64,000 nucleotides of DNA from Streptomyces sp. GESEQ-4. GTDB lineage: Bacteria; Actinomycetota; Actinomycetes; Streptomycetales; Streptomycetaceae. Below, one piece after another: positions 32,149-39,797 of the stretch. Position 1 is the first letter of the stretch; each line of letters begins with the position of its first letter. The position numbers and the translations under genes are program-made. The stretch is taken from NCBI RefSeq assembly GCF_017948455.1, contig NZ_JAFFSU010000013.1, positions 202,857-266,856 of the forward strand. Direction: 5' to 3'. The notes under the pieces are model-generated. The model made no database searches. It was not told the origin of the DNA and was given only the letters and a program-made list of their open reading frames with translations.

Positions 32149-32601
32149 TCACATGGGGCGGCGTTGAGTTGGCACCGTTGGGAGTCTGAACCAGACCGCC
32201 TTGCCTGAGTCTGTTGGGCGGTGGCCGCAGGAGGAGCTGAGGGCTCGGATGAGGAGCAGGCCGCGGCCGTGTTCCTGCCAGGGGTCGGGCTCTCCGTTGA
32301 GGGGGCGGGTGAGGTTGCCCGGCGGGGCCGGGTCCGGGTCGTGCACCTCCACCTGGCAGCCGCTCGGCAGCAGCTCCACGACCAGCTCTATCGGACCGCT
32401 CCCGGCGGTGTGTTCGACGGCGTTGGCGACCAGCTCGGCCGTGAGCAGTTCCGCGGTGTCGCAGTCGGCCCCGTGCTCCAGCTCGGCCAGCGCCGTACGG
32501 ACCAGTGCGCGGGCCACGGGCACCGCCGCGGCGGTGTGCGGCAGCGCGATGCGCCACGAGGCGGAGGCGGAGGGGCGTTCGTACAAGGCGGTTCCGTTCA
32601 T
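32149..32601 (-). CDS. ATP-binding protein of the anti-sigma (HATPase) type
   Basis: A 150-residue GHKL ATPase domain protein of the RsbW/SpoIIAB-like group common in streptomycetes. It shows LLTAELVANAVEHTAGSGPIELVVEL (N box), VEVHDPDPAPP (G1-like) and WQEHGRGLLLIRALSS (G2 box). Such proteins phosphorylate anti-anti-sigma factors or bind sigma factors; no partner gene is adjacent. Confidence 0.85.
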   Translation of the reverse strand: MNGTALYERPSASASWRIALPHTAAAVPVARALVRTALAELEHGADCDTAELLTAELVANAVEHTAGSGPIELVVELLPSGCQVEVHDPDPAPPGNLTRPLNGEPDPWQEHGRGLLLIRALSSSCGHRPTDSGKAVWFRLPTVPTQRRPM

Positions 32602-32634
32602 GAGCAGGCTGTCCTGCTTTCAACCATATGAATG

Positions 32635-32674
32635 GTACGGCGCCCTCCGGCAGAGTGCTCGACGGGCGCCGTAC
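32635..32674. promoter_or_regulatory. 11-bp perfect inverted repeat in the gap before the enoyl-CoA hydratase gene
   Basis: GTACGGCGCCC (32635-32645) and GGGCGCCGTAC (32664-32674) are exact reverse complements with 18 bp between. They lie 34 bp upstream of the divergent HATPase start. The rest of the 320-bp gap (32602-32921) shows no gene; it should hold promoters for both directions. Confidence 0.5.
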
Positions 32675-32921
32675 GGGACCTTCGGCCCCGGTATCGAGCG
32701 GCTTACCCCTCCCAACGGTCCGCCCACCGCGGCTGCTCCCGCCGTTACCGCGCTGTCGCCGATCCGTGCTGTGCCGTGACGGATGTGACAGAGGCCGGTT
32801 ACCCGTGACAACTACGGTGCCGCCCGGCTCTATCGCGCCCTCATGACGACAGTCACATATCGGTGATAACTTCGGAGGGCAGAGCCCCGTGAGGCAACGT
32901 CGCCCGAGGAGGCCCCACGTC

Positions 32922-33749
32922 ATGAGTCCCTTCACCGGCTCGGCCGCCCGCACCTCCGACTGGCAGCACCTGCGGGTCGAGCTCACCGACGGTGTCGCCA
33001 CCGTCACCCTCGCCCGCCCCGAGAAACTCAACGCCCTCACCTTCGGCGCCTACGCCGACCTGCGCGACCTGCTCGCCGAGCTGTCCCGGGAGCGGGCGGT
33101 CCGCGCGCTGGTGCTGGCCGGCGAGGGACGCGGCTTCTGCTCCGGCGGCGACGTCGACGAGATCATCGGCGCCACACTCGCCATGGACACCGCCCAGCTC
33201 CTCGACTTCAACCGGATGACCGGGCAGGTGGTCCGTGCCGTACGGGAGTGCCCGTTCCCGGTGATCGCGGCCGTGCACGGCGTGGCCGCCGGTGCGGGCG
33301 CGGTCCTCGCCCTGGCCGCCGACTTCCGCGTCGCCGACCCCAGCGCCCGTTTCGCCTTCCTGTTCACGAGGGTCGGCCTGTCCGGTGGCGACATGGGCGC
33401 GGCCTACCTCCTGCCCAGGGTCGTCGGCCTCGGCCACGCGACCCGCCTGCTGATGCTGGGCGAGCCGGTCAGGGCCCCCGAGGCCGAGCGCATCGGCCTG
33501 ATCAGCGAACTGACGGACGAGGGCCGAGCAGACGAGGCGGCCCAGACCCTGGCCCACCGCCTGGCGCAGGGCCCGGCACTGGCATACGCCCAGACGAAGG
33601 CCCTGCTGACAGCGGAACTGGACATGCCCCTCGCCGCCTCGATCGAGCTGGACGCCTCGACCCAGGCCCTGCTGATGAACGGCGACGACTACGCCGAGTT
33701 CCACGCGGCCTTCAAGGAAAAGCGCCCTCCCAAATGGAAGGGGCGGTGA
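32922..33749 (+). CDS. Enoyl-CoA hydratase/isomerase family protein
   Basis: A 275-residue crotonase with VTLARPEKLNALTFGAYADLRDLLAEL, GEGRGFCSGGDVDEII (oxyanion-hole loop), and AAVHGVAAGAGAVLALAADFRVADPSARFAFLFTRVGLSGGDMGAAYLLPRVVG. Gly-Gly-Asp replaces the usual catalytic Glu in the second loop, a variation common in aromatic-pathway crotonases. ATG 32922 follows CGAGGAGG. The stop overlaps the GTG of the monooxygenase/reductase gene. Role inferred from context: beta-oxidation-like step in 2-aminobenzoyl-CoA breakdown. Confidence 0.88.
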   Translation: MSPFTGSAARTSDWQHLRVELTDGVATVTLARPEKLNALTFGAYADLRDLLAELSRERAVRALVLAGEGRGFCSGGDVDEIIGATLAMDTAQLLDFNRMTGQVVRAVRECPFPVIAAVHGVAAGAGAVLALAADFRVADPSARFAFLFTRVGLSGGDMGAAYLLPRVVGLGHATRLLMLGEPVRAPEAERIGLISELTDEGRADEAAQTLAHRLAQGPALAYAQTKALLTAELDMPLAASIELDASTQALLMNGDDYAEFHAAFKEKRPPKWKGR

Positions 33750-36097
33750 TCGTGCCAACCAGAGGGGCGCGGGGAACTGCGCGACAAGCCACGACGAACC
33801 CGCAGCCGCCCACGACGACCAACCACCCCCTACGCGTGGCGATCGTCGGCGGAGGCCCCGGCGGCCTTTACTCCGCCGCCTTGCTGAAACGCCTAGACCC
33901 CGCCCGAGAAATAACCGTCTGGGAACGCAACGCCCCCAACGACACCTTCGGCTTCGGCGTAGTCCTCTCCGACGAAACCCTAGGCGGCATCGAACACGCC
34001 GACCCAGTCGTCTACGAGGCCCTCCAGAAACACTTCATCCGCTGGGACGACATCGACATCGTCCACCGAGGCACCCGCCACACCTCCGGAGGACACGGTT
34101 TCGCCGCCCTCGGCCGAAAACGGCTCCTGGAAGTCCTGCACGAACGCTGCCGCACCCTCGGCATCGACCTCCGCTTCCGCGCGGAAGCCCCCTACCCGGC
34201 CTGGCTGGCGGAGACATACGACCTCGTCATCGCCGCCGACGGTGTGCACAGCACCACCCGCGAGGCCTACGCCCATGTGTTCCGCCCCCATGTGGCCACC
34301 CACCACTGCCGCTACATCTGGCTGGCAGCCGACTTCGCCTTCGACGCCTTCCGCTTCGAGATCGCCGAAACCGAACACGGCGTGATGCAACTCCACGGCT
34401 ACCCCTACGCGCCCGACGCCTCCACCGTGATCATCGAGATGCGCGAAGAGGTCTGGCAGTCAGCAGGCTTCGCGGACCTCGACGATCAGGAGTCCGTCGA
34501 ACGCTGCGCCAAGATCTTCGCGGAAGCGCTCGGCGGTCGCCCGTTGAGGTCCAACAAGTCGGCGTGGACCACGTTCCGCACGGTGGTCAACGAACGCTGG
34601 GCGCACGGGAACGTGGTGCTGCTGGGCGATGCCGCCCACACCGCCCACTTCTCCATCGGCTCCGGCACCAAGCTCGCGGTCGAGGACGCCCTGGCACTGG
34701 CGGTCTGCCTGGAGGAACAGCCCACGCTGGAGCGCGCGTTGGAGGCATACGAGGAGGAGCGGCGGCCTGTCGTCGCCTCCACCCAGCGGGCCGCCCGCGC
34801 CAGCCTGGAGTGGTTCGAGAACGTCGCTCGCTATCTCGACCAGCCGCCCCGCCAGTTCGCCTTCAACCTGCTCACCCGCAGCCGCCGTGTCACCCACGAC
34901 AACCTGCGGCTGCGCGACGCCCACTTCACCGAGTCCGTGGAGCGCGAGTTCGGCTGCCCGCCCGGTACGCCGCCGATGTTCACGCCGTTCCGGCTGCGCG
35001 GCCTGACACTGCGCAACCGGGTCGTGGTGTCGCCGATGGACATGTACTCGGCCGTCGACGGCGTCCCCGGCGACTTCCACCTCGTCCACCTGGGCGCACG
35101 GGCGCTCGGCGGCGCCGCTCTGGTGATGACCGAGATGGTGTGCGTGAGCGCGGAGGGCCGGATCACGCCGGGCTGCGCCGGCCTCTACACCGGCAAGCAG
35201 GCCGAGTCCTGGAAACGGATCACCGAGTTCGTGCACGCCCAGGCGCCCGGGACCGCGATCGGCGTCCAGCTCGGCCACTCCGGACGCAAGGGCTCGACCA
35301 AGCTGATGTGGGAGGGCATGGACGAGCCGCTGGAGGACGGCAACTGGCCGCTCGTGGCCGCGTCCCCGATGCCGTACAAACCGCAGAGCCAGATCCCCCG
35401 CGAGCTGACCCGTGCCCAACTCACCGACCTCCGCGAGCAGTTCACGGCCGCTGCCTGGCGTGCCGCCCGCGCCGGCTTCGACCTCCTCGAACTGCACTGT
35501 GCCCACGGCTACTTGCTCTCCGGCTTCCTCTCCCCGCTGACCAATCAGCGCACCGACGCCTACGGCGGCACGCTCGCGAAGCGGCTCCGCTTTCCGCTGG
35601 AAGTCTTCGACGCCGTACGGGGAGTGTGGCCCGAGGAGCGGCCCATGACCGTCCGGATCTCGGCCACCGACTGGGCCGAGGGCGGCACGAGCGGCGAGGA
35701 GGCCGTGGCGATCGCCCGCGCCTTCGCCGCGCACGGCGCCGACGCGATCGACGTGTCCACCGGGCAGGTCGTCGCCGAGGAGCGGCCGGAGTTCGGGCGG
35801 TCGTACCAGACGCCGTACGCCGACCGCATCCGCCACGAGACCGGCATCCCAGTGATCGCCGTCGGCGCGATCTCCTCCTGGGACGACGTCAACTCGCTGA
35901 TCCTGGCCGGGCGCACGGACCTGTGCGCACTCGCCCGCCCCCACCTCTACGACCCGCACTGGACGCTGCACGCGGCGGCCGAGCAGGGCTACGACGGCCC
36001 CGGCGTCGTCTGGCCGACACCGTACCGAGCGGGCAGCCGCCGCCCCCAGACCGGTCGCACGGACGCCCCCAAGCCCCGGCTGACGCTGGGGACTTGA
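33746..36097 (+). CDS. Fused FAD monooxygenase/OYE-type reductase (2-aminobenzoyl-CoA or salicylyl-CoA type)
   Basis: A 783-residue two-domain enzyme. Residues about 31-400 form a flavin hydroxylase (VAIVGGGPGGLYSAALLKRLDP, DLVIAADGVHSTTRE, GNVVLLGDAAHTAHFSIGSGTKLAVEDALAL). Residues about 410-783 form an old-yellow-enzyme domain (FTPFRLRGLTLRNRVVVSPMDMYSAVDG, GVQLGHSGRKG, ELHCAHGYLLSGFLSPLTNQRTDAYGG). This fusion is the layout of 2-aminobenzoyl-CoA monooxygenase/reductase and of salicylyl-CoA 5-hydroxylases. GTG 33746 has GGAAGGGGC upstream and overlaps the previous stop. It makes an inserted repeat (copy C) part of a 30-residue leader. GTG 33836 gives a conventional start but has no visible ribosome site. 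Confidence 0.87.
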   Translation: MIVPTRGARGTARQATTNPQPPTTTNHPLRVAIVGGGPGGLYSAALLKRLDPAREITVWERNAPNDTFGFGVVLSDETLGGIEHADPVVYEALQKHFIRWDDIDIVHRGTRHTSGGHGFAALGRKRLLEVLHERCRTLGIDLRFRAEAPYPAWLAETYDLVIAADGVHSTTREAYAHVFRPHVATHHCRYIWLAADFAFDAFRFEIAETEHGVMQLHGYPYAPDASTVIIEMREEVWQSAGFADLDDQESVERCAKIFAEALGGRPLRSNKSAWTTFRTVVNERWAHGNVVLLGDAAHTAHFSIGSGTKLAVEDALALAVCLEEQPTLERALEAYEEERRPVVASTQRAARASLEWFENVARYLDQPPRQFAFNLLTRSRRVTHDNLRLRDAHFTESVEREFGCPPGTPPMFTPFRLRGLTLRNRVVVSPMDMYSAVDGVPGDFHLVHLGARALGGAALVMTEMVCVSAEGRITPGCAGLYTGKQAESWKRITEFVHAQAPGTAIGVQLGHSGRKGSTKLMWEGMDEPLEDGNWPLVAASPMPYKPQSQIPRELTRAQLTDLREQFTAAAWRAARAGFDLLELHCAHGYLLSGFLSPLTNQRTDAYGGTLAKRLRFPLEVFDAVRGVWPEERPMTVRISATDWAEGGTSGEEAVAIARAFAAHGADAIDVSTGQVVAEERPEFGRSYQTPYADRIRHETGIPVIAVGAISSWDDVNSLILAGRTDLCALARPHLYDPHWTLHAAAEQGYDGPGVVWPTPYRAGSRRPQTGRTDAPKPRLTLGT
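33763..33805 (-). repeat. Streptomyces intergenic repeat, copy C (inverted, apparently translated)
   Basis: The reverse complement of copies A and B lies between the hydratase stop and the conserved start of the flavoprotein. If translation begins at GTG 33746, it encodes RGARGTARQATTNPQ at the N-terminus. Confidence 0.75.
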
Positions 36098-36116
36098 GGG
36101 AGCGTCTCGCGGGGCC

Positions 36117-37019
36117 TCAGAAGTACCCCTCGCGCTTACGGTCTTCCATCGCGGCCTCGGAGAGCTTGTCGTCGGCGCGGGTGGCGCCGCGCTCGGTGAG
36201 CCGGGACGCGGCGATCTCGGTGATCACGGCCTCCAGCGTCGTCGCGTCGGAGTCGACGGCGCCGGTGCAGGACATGTCGCCGACGGTGCGGTAGCGCACT
36301 CGCCGCTTCTCCACCGTCTCGGTCGCCTTCGGCCCGCCCCACTCGCCGGCGGTCAGCCACATGCCGGCCCGCTGGAACACCTCACGCTCGTGCGCGAAGT
36401 AGATCTCCGGCAGCTCGATGCCCTCGCGGGCGATGTACTGCCACACGTCCAGCTCGGTCCAGTTGGACAGCGGGAAGACGCGCACGTGTTCGCCGGGTGC
36501 GTGGCGGCCGTTGTAGAGGTTCCACAGCTCGGGGCGCTGGCGGCGGGGGTCCCACTGCGAGAACTCGTCGCGCAGCGAGAACACCCGTTCCTTGGCGCGG
36601 GCTTTCTCCTCGTCCCGGCGTCCGCCGCCGAAGACGGCGTCGAACTTCTCCGCCTGGATCTTCTCGGTCAGCGGGAGTGTCTGCAGCGGGTTCCGTGTCC
36701 CGTCGGGACGTTCGCGCAGCACACCGCGGTCGATGTAGTCCTGTACGGAGGCCACATGGAGGCGCAGCCCATGTGCGGCCACCACACGGTCGCGGTACTC
36801 CAGCACTTCGGGGAAGTTGTGGCCGGTGTCCACGTGCAGCAGCGAGAAGGGGATCGCCGCAGGGGCGAAGGCCTTCAGCGCCAGATGCAGCATGACGATG
36901 GAGTCCTTGCCGCCGGAGAAGAGGATCACCGGCCGCTCGAACTCGCCCGCCACCTCCCGGAAGATGTGCACGCCCTCCGACTCCAGGGCATCGAGGTGAG
37001 AGAGGCTGAGCCCGGTCAC
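36117..37019 (-). CDS. cysD: Sulfate adenylyltransferase subunit 2 (CysD)
   Basis: A 300-residue PAPS-reductase/ATP-sulfurylase fold protein: the PP-loop VILFSGGKDSIVMLHLALKAF, LLHVDTGHNFPEVLEYRD, FDAVFGGGRRDEEKARAKERVFSLRDEFSQWDP and VFPLSNWTELDVWQYI. It pairs with GTPase CysN to adenylate sulfate. No cysN, cysC or cysH is near, so it is a stand-alone copy. GTG 37019 overlaps the stop of an 11-codon reading frame beginning at ATG 37051. It converges with the flavoprotein gene. Confidence 0.92.
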   Translation of the reverse strand: MTGLSLSHLDALESEGVHIFREVAGEFERPVILFSGGKDSIVMLHLALKAFAPAAIPFSLLHVDTGHNFPEVLEYRDRVVAAHGLRLHVASVQDYIDRGVLRERPDGTRNPLQTLPLTEKIQAEKFDAVFGGGRRDEEKARAKERVFSLRDEFSQWDPRRQRPELWNLYNGRHAPGEHVRVFPLSNWTELDVWQYIAREGIELPEIYFAHEREVFQRAGMWLTAGEWGGPKATETVEKRRVRYRTVGDMSCTGAVDSDATTLEAVITEIAASRLTERGATRADDKLSEAAMEDRKREGYF

Positions 37020-37051
37020 GTGGCTCCCTGCGCCCTTGCCGTGGTGGTCAT
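37016..37051 (-). CDS. Mini reading frame overlapping the cysD start
   Basis: From ATG 37051 the frame reads MTTTARAQGAT and stops at TGA, whose T and G belong to the cysD GTG. It may be a coupled leader peptide, or the remnant of a longer original CysD N-terminus split by a small indel. The Thr/Ala-rich text is what one often sees at the start of actinobacterial CysD. No Cys or Met run suggests attenuation. Confidence 0.3.
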   Translation of the reverse strand: MTTTARAQGAT

Positions 37052-37100
37052 GCGTCAGAATCCTCTTTTCCTTACCCGGCGTGCTGAGTGGACGCTAGGT

Positions 37101-37139
37101 AAGAACCTTTAGAAGAGCGATAGAAGAACCTAAGGGTTC
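37101..37139. promoter_or_regulatory. AAGAACCT repeats and GAACC-TAAG-GGTTC palindrome upstream of cysD
   Basis: AAGAACCTTT (37101-37110) and AAGAACCTAA (37124-37133) are a direct repeat 23 bp apart. The second merges into the palindrome GAACC-TAAG-GGTTC (37126-37139). This AT-richer tract lies 80-120 bp before cysD and after the PaaX gene stop, and is a good operator/promoter candidate. Confidence 0.5.
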
Positions 37140-37188
37140 CATTAGCGACGCATGATGTGGGTGGGATCACACGATTCCGTGGGTGAGG

Positions 37189-38001
37189 TCACACGCCCGC
37201 GAAGCCGGCCCCCGCGTCCCGCAGCCGCTCGTGCAGGCCCCGGAACACCGCCACGGAGCGGGCACCCGGCCAGTCGGCGGGGAGCAGGTGCGCGGGCAGT
37301 CCCGGGTCGGCGTAGGGGAGATGGCGCCAGGAGTCCAGGGCGAGCAGATAGTCGCGGTAGGCATCCTCGGGCGGGGTGTCCGCGCGTTGCTCCCAGTCGC
37401 GCAGCACGCGCGCGTGGCGGTCGAGGAACGCCTCGTGCTGCTTGGCGATCGCGGCCAGGTCCCACCAGCGGGCGACCGCCTCCGCGGTCGGCGCGTAGCC
37501 GAGATGGTCGCCGCGGAAGAAGTCGACGTACGGGTCGAGCCGCAGCCGCTGGAGGGTGTGCCGGGCCTCCTCGTACAGCCGGGCCGGGGCGATCCACACC
37601 CCCGGGGCCGCGGTGCCGAAGCCGAGACCGGCCAGCCGCGAGCGCAGCACATGCCGCTTCTGCCGCTCCGACTCCGGTACCGAGAACACGGCGAGCACCC
37701 AGCCGGTGTCCTCGGGCGCCGTGGTGGCGTAGATGCGCCGGTCGCCGTCGTCGAGCAACTGGCGGGCGTCCGGCGACAGTTCGTACCCGGCCGCGCCCCG
37801 CGCCGTACGGGCCGGCACCAGCAGCCCGCGCCGTTTCAGCCGCGACACCGACGAGCGTACGGAGGGCGCGTCCACGCCCACCGCGGCGAGCAGCCGGATC
37901 AGCTCGGCGACGGGCACCGGGCCGGTCATATGGCGGCCGTACGCGCCGTAGAGCGTGACGATCAGGGACCGTGGAGCATGCTGGTCGGACACGTTGATCA
38001 T
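37189..38001 (-). CDS. paaX: PaaX-family transcriptional regulator
   Basis: A 270-residue protein. The N-terminal winged helix is PRSLIVTLYGAYGRH followed by PVAELIRLLAAVGVDAPSVRSSVSRLKRRGLLV. The PaaX effector domain has GWVLAVFSVPESERQKRHVLRSRLAGLGFGTAAPGVWIAP, and the C-terminal segment has FLDRHARVLRDWEQ. PaaX repressors respond to aryl-CoA thioesters such as phenylacetyl-CoA. Here the next gene upstream encodes an aryl-CoA ligase 15 bp away, so it likely senses that ligase's CoA product. Confidence 0.9.
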   Translation of the reverse strand: MINVSDQHAPRSLIVTLYGAYGRHMTGPVPVAELIRLLAAVGVDAPSVRSSVSRLKRRGLLVPARTARGAAGYELSPDARQLLDDGDRRIYATTAPEDTGWVLAVFSVPESERQKRHVLRSRLAGLGFGTAAPGVWIAPARLYEEARHTLQRLRLDPYVDFFRGDHLGYAPTAEAVARWWDLAAIAKQHEAFLDRHARVLRDWEQRADTPPEDAYRDYLLALDSWRHLPYADPGLPAHLLPADWPGARSVAVFRGLHERLRDAGAGFAGV

Positions 38002-38016
38002 CTTAGGTCGTCGATA

Positions 38017-39672
38017 TCACCGCTGGTCACCTTCGGTGCGCCGCCCCAAGTGGCGGTCACCCTCGGCGCGCAGCCTGAAGCGCTGGAGTTTGCCGGTCGC
38101 CGTGCGCGGCAGCGCGTCCAGGAAGACGACCTCGCGTGGGCACTTGTAGGGCGCGAGTTCCGCCTTCACGAAGTCGCGCAGCGCCTCGGCGTCCGGCCGC
38201 GCGCCCTCCCTGAGCACGGCGTACGCCACCACGACCTGTCCGCGCACCTCGTCGGAGCGCCCCACGACGGCCGCCTCCAGCACATCCGGGTGACGCAGCA
38301 GCGCGTCCTCCACCTCGGGTCCCGCGATGTTGTAGCCGGCCGAGATGATCATGTCGTCCGCGCGGGCCACATAGCGGAAGTAGCCGTCAACCTCGCGCAC
38401 ATAGGTGTCACCCGTGATGTTCCAGCCGCCGCGCACATACTCCCGCTGCCGTGGGTCGGCGAGATACCGGCAGCCGATCGGCCCGCGCACGGCGAGCAGT
38501 CCCGGCTCGCCGTCGGGCAGCTCCGCACCGTTCTCGTCGACCACGCGCGCGTGCCACCCCGGTACGGGCACTCCCGTAGTCCCCGGCCGAATGTGCTCGT
38601 CGGCCGCCGAGATGAAGATGTGCAGCAGCTCGGTGGCGCCGATGCCGTTGATGATGCGCAGGCCGGTGCGCTTGTGCCAGGCCTGCCAAGTGGCGGCGGG
38701 CAGGTTCTCGCCGGCGGAGACGCAGCGGCGCAGCGAGGAGATGTCGTACGCGTCGAGCTCGTCGAGCATCACGCGGTACGCCGTCGGCGCGGTGAACAGC
38801 ACCGAGACGCGGTGCTCGGCGATCGCGGGCAACAGCTGCTTGGGGCCCGCCTGTTCGAGCAGCAGCGCGCTCGCGCCGGCCCGCATCGGGAAGATCACCA
38901 GACCGCCGAGCCCGAAGGTGAAGCCGAGCGGGGGACTGCCGGCGAAGACATCGCCCACATGTGGGCGCAGCACATGCTTGGAGAAGGTGTCCGCTATCGC
39001 GAGCACATCCCGGTGGAAGTGCATGCACCCCTTGGGGCGGCCGGTGGTGCCGGAGGTGAAGGCGATCAGCGCCACGTCGTCGGCGGCGGTGTCCACGGCC
39101 GGGTACGGCGTGTCGGGCGCCGTGCGGTGCAGCAGGTCGTCCGGGGCGTCACCGCCGTACGTCGTGATGCGCAGCCCCGGTATCTCGGCCTTGGCGAGGT
39201 CGTCCACGGCCCGGATGTCGCACAGTGCGTGCCGCACCTCGGCGATCTCGCACATGGTCCTCAGCTCGTGCGGACGCTGCTGGGCCAGCACGGTCACCGC
39301 GACCGCGCCCGCCTTCAGCACCGCCAGCCAGCAGGCAGCCAGCCAGGGAGTGGTGGGGCCGCGCAACAGGACGCGATTGCCGGGCACGACGCCCAGGTCA
39401 CCGGTGAGCAGATGCGCGAGCCGGTCGACGCGGGCGCGCAGTGTGCCGTACGACCATGTGTCGCCGTTCGGCGTGTGGAACGCCGGCCGGTCGTCGTCCG
39501 GCCCGGCGAGCAGTTCGGCGGCGCAGTTCAGCCGGTCGGGGTAACGCAGCTCCGGCAGATCGAAGCGGAGCTCCGGCCACTGGTCGGGCGGCGGAAGGTG
39601 CTCGCGCGCGAAGGAGTCGACGTGGGCCGAGGTCGTCGGCCGCGCTGTGACGCCGGCGTCCGGGTTGTCCAT
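38017..39672 (-). CDS. Aryl-CoA ligase (probable 2-aminobenzoate-CoA ligase)
   Basis: A 551-residue adenylate-forming enzyme. Core motifs are IAFTSGTTGRPKGCMHFH (P-loop), INGIGATELLHIFISA, YVRGGWNITGDTY and the catalytic Lys near the C-terminus in PRTATGKLQRF. The N-terminal REHLPPPDQWPELRFDLPELRYPDRLNCAAELL and HIFISAAD text are what I associate with benzoate/2-aminobenzoate-CoA ligases. ATG 39672 has AAGGGGG upstream. It is divergent from the acyl-CoA dehydrogenase gene and adjacent to PaaX, and feeds the fused monooxygenase/reductase in the inferred pathway. Confidence 0.82.
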   Translation of the reverse strand: MDNPDAGVTARPTTSAHVDSFAREHLPPPDQWPELRFDLPELRYPDRLNCAAELLAGPDDDRPAFHTPNGDTWSYGTLRARVDRLAHLLTGDLGVVPGNRVLLRGPTTPWLAACWLAVLKAGAVAVTVLAQQRPHELRTMCEIAEVRHALCDIRAVDDLAKAEIPGLRITTYGGDAPDDLLHRTAPDTPYPAVDTAADDVALIAFTSGTTGRPKGCMHFHRDVLAIADTFSKHVLRPHVGDVFAGSPPLGFTFGLGGLVIFPMRAGASALLLEQAGPKQLLPAIAEHRVSVLFTAPTAYRVMLDELDAYDISSLRRCVSAGENLPAATWQAWHKRTGLRIINGIGATELLHIFISAADEHIRPGTTGVPVPGWHARVVDENGAELPDGEPGLLAVRGPIGCRYLADPRQREYVRGGWNITGDTYVREVDGYFRYVARADDMIISAGYNIAGPEVEDALLRHPDVLEAAVVGRSDEVRGQVVVAYAVLREGARPDAEALRDFVKAELAPYKCPREVVFLDALPRTATGKLQRFRLRAEGDRHLGRRTEGDQR

Positions 39673-39725
39673 GGCGGTTCGCCCCCTTGCCGTGATGGGC
39701 GTGGTGGTGGGCTCGCGCAACGAGC

Positions 39726-39763
39726 GTATCGTGTTGGTGACGGCAGTCAACGGTGCGCGATAC
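39726..39763. promoter_or_regulatory. Nested inverted repeats in the ligase/dehydrogenase divergent promoter
   Basis: GTATCG (39726-39731) and CGATAC (39758-39763) bracket TGAC-GGCA-GTCA (39738-39749). This is the only strong dyad in the 125-bp divergent gap and is a candidate PaaX operator controlling both directions. The assignment is inference. Confidence 0.45.
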
Positions 39764-39797
39764 CGTCGGGGGAGACGAACGGGAGAGGGGACCGGCG

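Noticed and set aside
32844..32870. Seven-codon frame MTTVTYR upstream of the enoyl-CoA hydratase gene
   Set aside because: No ribosome site and no coupling with the next gene; probably chance.
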